A DNA stretch of 64,000 nt from CAWKMN01 sp963850765 (GTDB lineage Bacteria > Chloroflexota > Anaerolineae > Aggregatilineales > Aggregatilineaceae): the NCBI GenBank assembly GCA_963850765.1, contig CAWKMN010000010.1, forward strand, positions 186,001 to 250,000, given 5' to 3'. This document shows positions 17,301 to 25,095 of the stretch, piece by piece (within the stretch, counting starts at the first letter, position 1; each line of letters starts with the position of its first letter). Below the pieces are notes generated by a model, which saw only the letters and a program-made list of their open reading frames with translations, had not been told where the DNA came from and did no database searches. Made by a program: the position numbers and the translations under genes.

Positions 17301-17546
17301 CTGCTGATCGCCGCCCAGCCCACGCGCGGCATCGACGTCGGCTCGATCGAGTTCATCCACCGCCAGATCATCGAGCAGCGTGACGCGGGCGCGGCCGTGC
17401 TGCTGGTCTCGGCGGAGCTGGACGAGATCATGGCGCTGTCCGATCGGATCGCCGTGCTCTATAAGGGTGAGATCATCGACACGCTGCCCGCCAAAGAAGC
17501 CACCCGCGAGCAGTTGGGTCTGCTCATGGCGGGGATTAAGAACTAA
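14364..17546 (+). CDS. Nucleoside-type ABC ATPase with three inserted membrane domains, one RDD-like
   Basis: Relatives (YufO/NupO/RbsA type) are about 500 residues with two fused ATP-binding domains. This one is 1060. NBD1: Walker A GENGAGKST (43-51), Q-loop HQHF (91-94), signature LPVGMQQ (432-438), Walker B ILILDEPT (452-459), H489. NBD2 is degenerate as usual for the family: GVQGNGQTEL (581-590), EDRQRHG, LSGGNQQ (960-966), AAQPTRG and SAELDE. Insertion 1 (about 113-400) splits NBD1 between Q-loop and signature and holds five or six hydrophobic helices plus a soluble stretch. Insertion 2 (about 618-758) is RDD-like: GLGARAAAFVIDMLAVGVLA, then AGKTIGMAQFGLEIVD. Insertion 3 (about 806-925) has two helices. 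The frame is unbroken. It is the ATPase for the permeases just upstream; the BMP-type binding protein is not nearby. Confidence 0.9.
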   Translation: MSESPQNDIVLEVEGVTKQFPGVLANDNVNLQLRRGEILALLGENGAGKSTLMNIIYGLYHPDEGTIRLKGRELRFSSPREAIRSGIGMVHQHFQLVNVMTVAENVVLGEEETVAYSGKSGSATQVILKWLPSIVLFLLLTVIGASLGEVKYAVGGAVLGLISAVMVAYPPGARWTWGVVWRVGLAFAALAIASQAEQVTRVGITAAALRQKVEMVNERRPKEMDGGYTVKSTVVRHARIEFDWSKEHRDAGSINDVINRAKEELEPYRDNGISGGLIDAIDDAPPIVQAIVVFLLLALLGGHSIRSWRGSDLLPGRLRELDLIVIAGLVIVYAALAWINLDYVSTGLRVGLLALTLLALAYAAWRTIERRYRASLVEPGSASPVDGMMDSFLMILDNATEIGNERAAAERVRELSRQYGLEVDPDAVIEKLPVGMQQRVEIVKALYRHADILILDEPTAVLTPQEGRELFKIMRELSAQGVSIIFITHKLKEVFEVATHIVVMRDGRVVGTTTPDQATEASLAEMMVGREVILEIDKAEASAAQPVLQVRDVTAIDDRGAQALNAVNFQVCAAEVLGIAGVQGNGQTELVEVLTGLRAARSGSVRLLGTELQPDHQPEGGLGARAAAFVIDMLAVGVLAYFFGYFIWYFSDATLEGTSTATRIFAVALIYLLFDALYFLGSWVVAGKTIGMAQFGLEIVDLSDRRPGLLRLTQRYLLFLLLRVPLVVPYIASLLLARSDPNRRTWFDRALNTRVIKRERITPRRIKELGTSHVPEDRQRHGLVKSYSVADNLILNDFYEQPFAKEPNLSELPGMLLRYLLVTGLIVGVLTAVGVYIWDEWLWKALLDGYDVPESMRNITGGLTNAQRAALQYPYIIGLLLLIGAELIFGALAHLVAVRVLGVEPVRKLFARLGEAAGLRRTGSEGGLLRNEQAIMQHATSLIQKFDIRTPGPDIDGGNLSGGNQQKMIVAREFSRKPRLLIAAQPTRGIDVGSIEFIHRQIIEQRDAGAAVLLVSAELDEIMALSDRIAVLYKGEIIDTLPAKEATREQLGLLMAGIKN

Positions 17547-17559
17547 GCCAGTTTTGAGT

Positions 17560-17765
17560 CATGAGTTCGTGAGTTTTGAGTAAGGGCGACCGACCGGCTC
17601 CCCCTCTCCGCGCGTGGAGAGGGGCAAGCGAGCAGCCCGCTTGCGGGACGCTTGCCAGGGGTGAGGTAAAGCTAACGGCTAATCGCTAACAGCTAACCGC
17701 TATTTGAGGGGGCGGGGGGTGATGTTCAACTCATGACTCAAAACTCACGACTTATCACCTTTTCA
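17560..17765. repeat. Mixed repeats between the ABC ATPase and NAT genes
   Basis: About 200 non-coding bases: 'gttttgagtcatgagttcgtgag' units, one R1 hairpin with tail, and 'gctaacggctaatcgctaac' units (family R3). Confidence 0.75.
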
Positions 17766-17767
17766 CT

Positions 17768-18526
17768 ATGATCGCCACCGACCTCTACTTCCAACGCATC
17801 CGCTACACCGGCCCGCGCGCCCCCTCCCTGGAGACGCTGCGCGGACTGCACCGCGCCCACCTGTTCGCCGTGCCGTTCGAGAACCTGGATATTCACCTGG
17901 GGCGGCCGATCGTGCTGGACGAGGACCGCCTTTTTGAAAAGATCGTGAAGCAGCGGCGCGGCGGCTTCTGTTATGAGCAGAACGGGCTGTTTGCCGCCGT
18001 CCTGCGCGCGCTCGGTTTTGACGTGACCCTGCTCGAAGCGCGAGTCAGCAAGGGCGACGGCACGTTTGGCATCCCCTTTGATCATCTGACGCTCATGGTT
18101 CAGCTTGAGGATCGCTGGCTGGCGGACGTGGGCTTTGGCGACTCGTTTCTGGAACCGCTGCGGCTGGACAATCCCGGCGAGCAGATCCGAGACGAGGGTG
18201 TTTTCCGCGTGGCGCACGACGGTACACGGGGCCTCTACACCCGCCGGGTTGATGGCGAATGGCGCGATCAATACGAGTTTTATCTCGCCCCCCACCGGCT
18301 GGCGGACTTTGCTGGCGGCTGCCACTATCACCAGACGTCGCCCCTGACAACCTTCACGCAGCGGCGCGTCTGCTCGCTCGCCACGCCGGAGGGCCGCATC
18401 ACCCTCAGCGATCGGAAGCTGATCACCACGCGCAGCGGCCAGCGCGATGAGCGCATCCTGCCCGACGAAGCCGCCTTCCGCGCCGCGCTGCACACGGTTT
18501 TCGCCATCGACCTGCCATTTGGTTAA
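17768..18526 (+). CDS. nat: Arylamine N-acetyltransferase
   Basis: A 252-residue NAT-family enzyme that transfers an acyl group from acyl-CoA to arylamines or hydrazines through a cysteine. The catalytic triad is complete: Cys68 in RGGFCYEQN, His106 in FDHLTLMV, and Asp120 in WLADVGFGD. The N-terminal FAVPFENLDIHLGRPI is characteristic. Length is slightly short, as in other bacterial NATs. It stands alone between repeat clusters, with no amide-synthase pathway around it, so xenobiotic acetylation is the default reading. Confidence 0.93.
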   Translation: MIATDLYFQRIRYTGPRAPSLETLRGLHRAHLFAVPFENLDIHLGRPIVLDEDRLFEKIVKQRRGGFCYEQNGLFAAVLRALGFDVTLLEARVSKGDGTFGIPFDHLTLMVQLEDRWLADVGFGDSFLEPLRLDNPGEQIRDEGVFRVAHDGTRGLYTRRVDGEWRDQYEFYLAPHRLADFAGGCHYHQTSPLTTFTQRRVCSLATPEGRITLSDRKLITTRSGQRDERILPDEAAFRAALHTVFAIDLPFG

Positions 18527-18529
18527 CAC

Positions 18530-18870
18530 GTGTAGGGGCGACCCGGCTCGTCGCCCGCCTCGTGCATTTTCCGGCCTCACCCCCTGCCCCTCTCCATCCA
18601 AGATGAAGAGGGAAGGAACCTGCACTTCCCCCTCTCTAGCTCGGCTGGAGAGGGGGACTGAGGGGGTGAGGCCTGGCCAATTTCAAGACGGTATCTACAA
18701 GAAAGGCGCTGGCGACCGGCTCCCCCTCTCCGCGTGTGGCAAGCGTGCGGAGTACGCCGGAGGCCGGGGGTGAGGTAAAGCTAACGGCTAATCGCTAACA
18801 GCTAATCGCTTTTCTCGGGGCCGTGGGGTGAGGTAAAGCTGAACGCTGAACGCTGACGGCTCTTCTCCGC
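18530..18870. repeat. Repeat-only intergenic stretch
   Basis: About 340 bases with a 'gtaggggcgacc...' palindrome remnant, two R1 pairs (18572-18690 and 18718-18778) and R3 'gctaacggctaatcgctaac' units. No gene seen. Confidence 0.75.
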
Positions 18871-18912
18871 CTCAGTTTTGATCCGCAATTCGCCCCCTGC
18901 CCCACTGCGGGG

Positions 18913-18940
18913 TAGACTTAGGCCGTGGGACTGTTACAAT
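18913..18940 (+). promoter_or_regulatory. Possible promoter for the two-gene membrane unit at 18993
   Basis: -35 TAGACT (18913-18918), 16-nt spacer, -10 TACAAT (18935-18940). Confidence 0.45.
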
Positions 18941-18992
18941 AGTAGAGACGCAGTCTGTTCAGCAATCAAGGGATTTCCAGCGGTTTTTATCC

Positions 18993-20162
18993 ATGCCAGA
19001 AACGATCCAAGCGGCGCACGACCTGACCATCCGGCTCGATCCGACAGCCTGGCGGCTGTATAACGGCGCGCAGTCGCCCGGCGAGCCGATCGCCCTGCTC
19101 GAAGCTTACCCGGATGAGATTCGCTGTGCGCCCGCCTTTGCCCGCGCCCGCCAGTTACCCGGCGAGGGACACTTGACCCCGGCGGATGTGGCGCGCGTCG
19201 TCGTCGGATGGGCACCGGAGAGCCACAATTGGCACCTGGGCCTGATGCTGGCCGCCCGGCCCGAAACGAACTTTCGCTCGCGCTGGTGTGGGCTGGCAAG
19301 CTGGCCGAGTGGTCAGGCCGGTGAGCACAGCGCGCAGGCACGTTATGCCGGCCAATCTCTCGCGCGCCTCATCGATCGCCCGTTTCACGTCGTGCCGCCA
19401 GTTGAGCCGGTGCGCGTCGCGGTGAACGAAACGCAGCCGATCCAGGCCACGAGGGGCATGCCGGAGCCGGTCGCCCCGGCCATTGCGCCGATCCCGACGC
19501 AGGCACCGCCGTTCGAGTTTGGCGATTGGGTGTTCGCCGCCACCTCGCGCGGCTTGATCTGGCGTCGGCGCAGCCGCTCGATCCTGACGGCAGCGCTGCG
19601 GATCCTCGGGCTGATGGCGCTGGCGGCGTTGTTCCTGGTGTTGGGCATCGGGTCGCAGACGCGCGGGCTGGCCGCGGTGAATCCATCCTGGCTGCCCTGG
19701 CTGGGGATCGGTGTGACCGGCCTGCTGCTGGTAATCCTCCTGATGGATGTGCAGGCTGTCCTGTCGGTCAGCGATGTGATCATTGACCGCAGCGCCCGCC
19801 AGATTCGCCGCCAGAACCGCTTCATGGGGACCACCCTGTGGCGCGTGCCGTTTGATGCCGCGGCTTACATCCTGGTCTCACAGACCCCACCCCACCCCGA
19901 GGGCCGCGAAAATTCCGGTGAGCCGGTCAGCACCACCCAGGATGTCTGGATACACCTGTATGACGGCCGGCGCTTTCTGCCGGTGGTCAGCCTGGAACGT
20001 GTGGAGGGCCGCTGCCGTGACTGGTCCAGCGTCCGGCATACGCTCAAGACACCCGGCCGCCGCCGCCTGATCCTGGCCCATTTTGACAGCCCGGCCCATC
20101 ATGCCGCCCAGGTCATGGCCCAGGCGATGGATGTGGATGTCTGGCTCGATGTGAGGAAATAG
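18993..20162 (+). CDS. Membrane protein of unknown function
   Basis: A 389-residue protein I do not recognise. Residues 1-140 look soluble and globular; a Pro-rich linker follows (VVPPVEPV...PIPTQAPP, 135-170). After the basic GLIWRRRSR come two membrane helices (about 200-222 and 232-252), then a C-terminal cytoplasmic-looking domain. The part from VSDVIIDRSARQIRRQNRF to WIHLYDGRRFLPVV resembles bacterial PH-like or YcxB-type domains in pattern. It is followed 5 nt later by a second membrane-anchored gene, so they are an operon. Confidence 0.65.
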   Translation: MPETIQAAHDLTIRLDPTAWRLYNGAQSPGEPIALLEAYPDEIRCAPAFARARQLPGEGHLTPADVARVVVGWAPESHNWHLGLMLAARPETNFRSRWCGLASWPSGQAGEHSAQARYAGQSLARLIDRPFHVVPPVEPVRVAVNETQPIQATRGMPEPVAPAIAPIPTQAPPFEFGDWVFAATSRGLIWRRRSRSILTAALRILGLMALAALFLVLGIGSQTRGLAAVNPSWLPWLGIGVTGLLLVILLMDVQAVLSVSDVIIDRSARQIRRQNRFMGTTLWRVPFDAAAYILVSQTPPHPEGRENSGEPVSTTQDVWIHLYDGRRFLPVVSLERVEGRCRDWSSVRHTLKTPGRRRLILAHFDSPAHHAAQVMAQAMDVDVWLDVRK

Positions 20163-20167
20163 GCTGA

Positions 20168-20727
20168 ATGTTACTGGACACGCTTGCGGAGCCGATCGAT
20201 CGGCGGCGAGGAACCCGCCTGCTGCTGCTCGCGATCATTGTGTTGAGCCTGCCCTGTTACTGCCTGGGCTTTGTGCTGCTGGCCTATGCGCCGGCCAGTA
20301 GTGACAACGACGTGACGCCGCGCTCGACCATCCCAACGCTCGGCGGTATCACCTCGACGCCGTTCACCACGCCGACTCCGACACGGTTTGGCCCTTCCGC
20401 CACCCCGACGCAGTTTGGGAATCCGCTGCTGCCCACGCCCGGGCAGATTTTCCTGCGCACCAATACGCCGTTTGTCTGGCCGACTCCGATCCCAACCTGG
20501 ACGTTTATGCCTCTGCCCACAACAGCTCCCAGCCTGACATCGCCGCCGCTGCCAACGATCGCACCATCAGCCACCCTGCAGCCGACCAATGTGCCGCCGC
20601 CAACGGTTGTTCCACCCACCGATGCGCCACCGCCAACGGACGAGCCGCCCCCCCCACCGACGAGCCGCCGGTCATCGAGGAAGCTACGCCGACTCAGGAA
20701 CAGCTCATTGAACCCGTTACAGGGTGA
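20168..20727 (+). CDS. Membrane-anchored Thr/Pro-rich protein (frameshift in a C tract)
   Basis: N-terminal basic stretch (DRRRGTR), then one hydrophobic helix (about residues 17-42), then a long low-complexity extracytoplasmic tail full of TPTPT and PPT units. The tail would suit a cell-wall spacer. The plain reading frame leaves this pattern after a run of seven C residues (20648-20654) and ends as Arg-rich residues inside an R5 repeat. A one-base change restores TDEPPVIEEATPTQEQLIEP and a stop at 20727, which is taken as the true end. Whether the tract is a read error or a phase-variable switch cannot be told here. Operon with the gene before it. Confidence 0.6.
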
Positions 20728-20749
20728 TCTCGTAAAAATCAATGAGAAA

Positions 20750-20890
20750 AAGATTGAACCGCAGAGGCGCAGAGAGCACAGAGAAAAACAAGGGGAAAGC
20801 GAGGTTAGTCGGGCTGGTTTATGAACCGGTCCCTACTCTCGTTCCCTCAAAAATCTCTGCGTCCTCTGCGCCTCTGCGGTTCATTTATTT
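20750..20890. repeat. R5 inverted repeat
   Basis: Arms GAACCGCAGAGGCGCAGAG and CTCTGCGCCTCTGCGGTTC, about 90 bases apart, between the TP-rich protein and the first M42 gene. Confidence 0.8.
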
Positions 20891-20926
20891 TTAACTATTC
20901 GCCTGCAACTGTTAGGATAACGCACC

Positions 20927-21994
20927 GTGGATTTAAAGCAGCATCTCAAAGACCTGTGCGCGGTGGCAGCACCCTCCGGCCATGAAGCGCCCGTTCGGGA
21001 TGTGATCCGCGCCGCGTGGGCGGATTGGGTCGATGACATCCGCGTGGATGGACTGGGCAGCCTGATCGCCGTGAAGCGCGGCAGCGGCGACGAACCCCGC
21101 CGCCAGATCATGCTCTGCGCGCACATGGACGAGATCGGCATGATCGTCTCGGACATCTGCAGCGGGTTTATCGCCACGCAGCCGCTCGGTGGGATCGATT
21201 ACCGCGTGCTGATGACGCAGAACGTCATCGTCCACGGGCGGCGCGCGCTGCCCGGCGTGATCGGCGCCGCCCCGCCCCACATGGGCCGCCCCAAAAAGGA
21301 GTACCCCCAGGCCGCCGACCTCTGGATCGACGTGGGACTGCCCGCCGATGAGGTGGCCGGCCTCGTGCGCCGGGGCGACGTGATCACCTTCGACTCCCCG
21401 CCATTTGATCTCAAGGGCGAACGGGTCGCCGGCAAGTCGATGGATAACCGCGCCTCGGTGGCCGTGGTGTCGCTCTGCCTGCACGAGCTTCAGGGACGCC
21501 GCCACGCCTGGGACATGGTCGCCGTCGCGTCCGCTCAGGAAGAATCCGGTGCGTCGGGTGCCTCCACCGCCGCCTATCAGATCCGCCCGGATCTCGCCAT
21601 CGCCATCGATGGCAGTTATGGGCGGCAGCGCGGCGTGGATGACGACGAGAGCTTTGCCCTGGGCGACGGTCCGACCATTGGCCGCGGGCCGAACTTCCAC
21701 GCCCGGCTGGCTGACGCGCTGCACAAAACCGCCAGGGAGCACGACGTCAGGGTGCAGAGCGAGGTGATACCCGGCAGCAGCGGCACGGACGCCTGGGAGA
21801 TCCAGCTCAGCCGCGAGGGGATCCCCACGGCGCTGATCGGCCTGCCCATGCTCAACATGCATTCCCCGATCGAAGTGGTCGATCTGCGCGATCTGCGGCG
21901 CGCCGCGCGGCTGCTGGTCGCGTTTATCGCCGGGATGGACGCCGATTTCATGGATGAAATCTCGTTTGCTCTGCCGGGAGATGCGGACCGATGA
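20927..21994 (+). CDS. M42 family metallo-aminopeptidase, copy 1
   Basis: A 355-residue M42 peptidase, the family of tetrahedral (TET) aminopeptidases with two metal ions. Metal and catalytic positions seen: His in LCAHMDEIG (about 66), Asp in SMDNRASVA, Glu-Glu in SAQEESGASGA, Asp in AIAIDGSYG, and His in LNMHSPIEVV. It starts at GTG 20927 with TTAGGA upstream. Its stop overlaps the ATG of the next gene (ATGA), so translation is coupled. Three paralogues in a row may form mixed or sequential peptide-trimming complexes. Confidence 0.9.
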   Translation: MDLKQHLKDLCAVAAPSGHEAPVRDVIRAAWADWVDDIRVDGLGSLIAVKRGSGDEPRRQIMLCAHMDEIGMIVSDICSGFIATQPLGGIDYRVLMTQNVIVHGRRALPGVIGAAPPHMGRPKKEYPQAADLWIDVGLPADEVAGLVRRGDVITFDSPPFDLKGERVAGKSMDNRASVAVVSLCLHELQGRRHAWDMVAVASAQEESGASGASTAAYQIRPDLAIAIDGSYGRQRGVDDDESFALGDGPTIGRGPNFHARLADALHKTAREHDVRVQSEVIPGSSGTDAWEIQLSREGIPTALIGLPMLNMHSPIEVVDLRDLRRAARLLVAFIAGMDADFMDEISFALPGDADR

Positions 21995-23029
21995 TCGACC
22001 TGCTGCGCGAGTTGTGTGAGGTCAACGGCATTTCGGGCGACGAACACGCCGTCCGCGACTGCATCGCCCGCCATATCCGCGATGTATGTGGACGATATGC
22101 ACGTGGATGCGGTGGGCAACCTGCTCGCCGTCAAGCGCGGCACCGGCGCTGTAAATCTGCGCGTCATGGTCGCCGCCCACATGGACGAAGTCGGCATGAT
22201 GGTCATGGGCTTCGACAGCGACGGCATGATCCGGTTTGACGGCATTGGCGGCCTGGACGAGCGTATTCTGCCCGGCACGCGCGTCCAGATCGGCAGGGAT
22301 CGCATCCCCGGCGTGATCCAGTGGGCCCCCGTCCACGTCAACACCAGCAGCGATACCGTGTCCATCGACCGGCTGCGCATCGACATCGGCGCGACGAGCA
22401 AAGAATCCGCGCAGAAGGACGTCGAGCGCGGCAACTCGATCGCGTTCTACAGCCCGCTGACCGAGCTTGGCCCGACCATCCGCGCCAAAGCCCTCGACGA
22501 CCGGGCCGGCTGCGCCTCGCTGATCCGGCTGGTGCAGGGCGATCCCTTCCCGTTTGATGTGCTGGTCGCGTTCACCGTGCAGGAAGAAATGGGCCTGCGC
22601 GGCGCGAAGGTCGCCGCCCAATATTTCCAGCCGGACGTGGCGTTTGTGCTCGAAACCACCGCCTGCCACGATCTGCCGCAGAACCCCGACGAGCCGGATC
22701 AGACGACGATCACCATCATGGGGCACGGCCCGGCGATCACCGTGGCCGACGCGCGCACCATCAGCGATCCGCGCCTCGTGCAGCATCTCGTCCGCGTGGC
22801 CGAGCGCGAGGGCATTCCCTGCCAGTTCCGCTCCCCGATGTTCGCCGGGGGCACGGACGCGGGCACCATTCACCGGACCGGGATCGGCGTGCCGAGTGTG
22901 ACTGTCGCCACGCCCTGCCGCTACCTGCACAGCCCGAATCTCGTGATGCACCGCGACGATTGGGAGAACCAGAGCCGGCTGGTCCGCGCCGCGTGGTTGT
23001 CTCTGAGTGAAGATATATTGAGAAGATAG
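21991..23029 (+). CDS. M42 family metallo-aminopeptidase, copy 2 (one frameshift)
   Basis: Starts at ATG 21991, overlapping copy 1 by 4 nt: MIDLLRELCEVNGISGDEHAVRDCI. The frame changes near 22085, after which DDMHVDAVGNLLAVKRG continues the domain. Active-site features: AAHMDEVGMM, ALDDRAGCAS, VQEEMGLRGA, a Glu (VLETTA) at the position where copies 1 and 3 have Asp, and YLHSPNLVMHRDD. About 345 residues when repaired. The Asp/Glu difference at a metal ligand is seen within the family and may mark different metal or substrate use. Confidence 0.88.
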
Positions 23030-23039
23030 CGTTTGACGT

Positions 23040-23155
23040 TTTACCCCTATCCCCCCGCCCCTTTCCCGGCAAGCAGAGAAAGGGGAGTCGTGGCATCATC
23101 AGGTGCTTTTAAGTCCCTCTCCGCGTGCGGGGAGGGATTTAGGGAGGGGTAAACT
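23040..23155. repeat. R1 repeats between M42 copies 2 and 3
   Basis: Two R1 hairpins with CCCCGCCCC and GGGGAGGGA-type tails. Non-coding. Confidence 0.75.
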
Positions 23156-23193
23156 CATTGCAGTACCGTGCAAACATAAAGGACAAAACCACC

Positions 23194-24188
23194 GTGCAAA
23201 CCCTGATCCAATCCCTGGCCGAAGCCTGGGGACCGCCCGGCTTTGAACACGCAGTCCGCGACCTGATCCGCGCCGAAGTCGAAGGCGCAGCCGACGAGAT
23301 CCGCGTCGATCCGCTCGGCAACCTGATCTGCCGCGTGGGGAGCGGTCCCCGCCGCATCATGACCGCCGCCCACATGGACGAGATCGGCCTGATCGTCGGC
23401 CACATCGACCGGCAGGGCTTCGCGCGTTTTGCCCCGATGGGCGGGTTGTTCCCGGCGGCGCTGCTCGGCGCGCGCGTCCGCTTTGCCAACGGCGTGATCG
23501 GCACCATCGGCGTCGAGAACCAGTACAGCAAGCGCCGCGAAATCCCAGCCACCACCGCCTTTTATATCGACATCAGCCAGGACGCGCACGGCAGCGCCGA
23601 CGTGAAGCCGGGCGATCCGGCGGCGTTTGTCGCGGACGTGATCTGGCGCGGCAGCCGCGTGATCGGCAAGAGCCTGGATGACCGCGTCGGCTGCGCGATC
23701 CAGATAGATGTCATGCGCCGGGTCAAGGCGCAGGGCACGCCGCACAGCGTCTATTTTGTCTTCACCGTGCAGGAAGAAGTCGGCACGCGCGGCGCGGCCC
23801 CGGCCGCCTATGGCATCGAGCCGGATCTCGCCATCGCCGTGGATGCGGCGGGCGCGGGTGATATGCCCGAGGGTCGCGAGACAGCGGTCATGCTCGGCGG
23901 CGGAGTCGCGATCAAAGCACGCGACGCGGGTCTGATCGTCCCCGCCCCGGTCCGCGACTGGATGATCGAGCGCGCCGAAGCCGCCGGCATCCCCTACCAG
24001 ATCGAAGTGATCGAAGGGGCCAGCACCGACGGCAAGGCGATCCAGAACGTCCGACCGGCGTGCCCACCGGCGGACTCTCCTTCCCGCTGCGCTACATTCA
24101 CACCACCAGCGAAACCGCCGATCTCCACGACATCACCGCCGCCGCCGATCTGCTGGTGGCGCTGCTGACGGGGGAGATCACGCTGTAA
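23194..24188 (+). CDS. M42 family metallo-aminopeptidase, copy 3 (3' frameshift)
   Basis: A 331-residue protein when repaired. GTG 23194 follows AAAGGAC at good spacing and gives the usual start QTLIQSLAEAWGPPGFE. Metal-site motifs: TAAHMDEIGLI, SLDDRVGCAI, VQEEVGTRGAAP, and AIAVDAAGAGDMPEG. Near 24055 the frame slips. The shifted frame gives TGVPTGGLSFPLRYIHTTSE, with the last metal His in YIHTTSE, and stops at 24188. Copies 1-3 share direction and probably arose by duplication. Confidence 0.88.
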
Positions 24189-24217
24189 TTTTCTACTTTT
24201 CGAGTGTGATAATGGGA

Positions 24218-24565
24218 TTAAAATGGCAAGTAGCGGATTGCGCCTTGCCATTCGTTTTCTTCACTGGCAAGCACAACGAGCTCAAGCGCGTCGATTACCT
24301 CGCCCACTGGCTTGGTGCCATGCACGAGAAAAAGACCCGGCACAGGTAATTCAGCCTCGACACGCTCGTAAAAGTAACCGCGCATGGTATTAACATCGTG
24401 GGATAAGACAATGGTGTTATGCTGAACAGCCCATTCGAGGATCAAGGTATCGGGTTTTCCAGCCAACTCTGTATCCTGGATACGCGTGATGTCAACGTCG
24501 GGTATGCGCCGTTCCAGTCCCCGGATTATCTCGTTGTTGAAGTTCTCATCGGCCAGGAAGCGCAT
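24218..24565 (-). CDS. DUF5615 PIN-like protein (toxin candidate)
   Basis: A 115-residue DUF5615/Mut7-C-like PIN-fold protein. The N-terminal RFLADENFNNEIIRGL carries the first acidic pair, DVDITRI the middle strand, and IVLSHDVNTMRGYFYER the characteristic Asp near a catalytic carboxylate. PIN proteins are metal-dependent RNases; this subgroup is usually paired with a DUF433 gene, as here. The start overlaps the DUF433 stop by one base (TAATG). Confidence 0.88.
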   Translation of the reverse strand: MRFLADENFNNEIIRGLERRIPDVDITRIQDTELAGKPDTLILEWAVQHNTIVLSHDVNTMRGYFYERVEAELPVPGLFLVHGTKPVGEVIDALELVVLASEENEWQGAIRYLPF

Positions 24566-24912
24566 TACTCGCCGCTGGCCTTACGTTTGGCTTCCAGGCG
24601 TTCCAGCAGGATCGTCCGAGTGAGCTTGGCTGGATGTTCCTGCTCGTATACCTGTCGAAATGCCTCGGCTTCCGCCTCCTGCTGCTGAAGATAGCCTTCC
24701 ACTTCATCCCGGTGGCGCAGATAGTAGCCGATAGCCAGATAGACGTCATCCAGCGATAACGAGGGATACTGCGCGGTAATTGTCTCGGGCGTATGGCCCA
24801 GCCGAAACGAATAGATAACCAGATCCAGCAGAACCCGTGTGTTGCCGACACGCAGCCGCCCATGCTCATCCGCGCGGATAGGGATCTGTTCAGTGATGGG
24901 GGTTGTAATCAC
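24565..24912 (-). CDS. DUF433 protein (antitoxin candidate)
   Basis: A 115-residue DUF433 protein: IRADEHGRLRVGNTRVLLDLVIYSFRLGHTPETI, then QYPSLSLDDVYLAIGYYL. The family has a winged-helix-like DNA-binding core and usually precedes DUF5615, forming a VapBC-like module. The C-terminal half is a long charged helix (RHRDEVEGYLQQQEAEAEAFRQ...) likely to contact the toxin. Translationally coupled to the PIN-like gene. Confidence 0.88.
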   Translation of the reverse strand: MITTPITEQIPIRADEHGRLRVGNTRVLLDLVIYSFRLGHTPETITAQYPSLSLDDVYLAIGYYLRHRDEVEGYLQQQEAEAEAFRQVYEQEHPAKLTRTILLERLEAKRKASGE

Positions 24913-24970
24913 TGTTCACGCTCCTGCAATCGTCATCACTCTGATTATAGTGGAACGTTCTCAGGACGCC

Positions 24971-25092
24971 GTAGGTTAAAACCGTGCGGCTATGAAAAAA
25001 GCGGAGAAGCCCGCTAAAGGGGCTGAAACCGAAAACCGAGTCCCTTTAGCGGACTTTTTTAATCATAGCCGGAACGTTTTAACGTCCGGCGC
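24971..25092. repeat. Long imperfect inverted repeat (family R7)
   Basis: Arms GGTTAAAACCGTGCGGCTATGA and TCATAGCCGGAACGTTTTAACG-like flank an inner hairpin GCCCGCTAAAGGGGC/GTCCCTTTAGCGGAC followed by T6. A near-identical element lies at 53890-54015. Its position after thrS and the T run suggest it can act as a terminator. Confidence 0.8.
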
Positions 25093-25095
25093 AGA

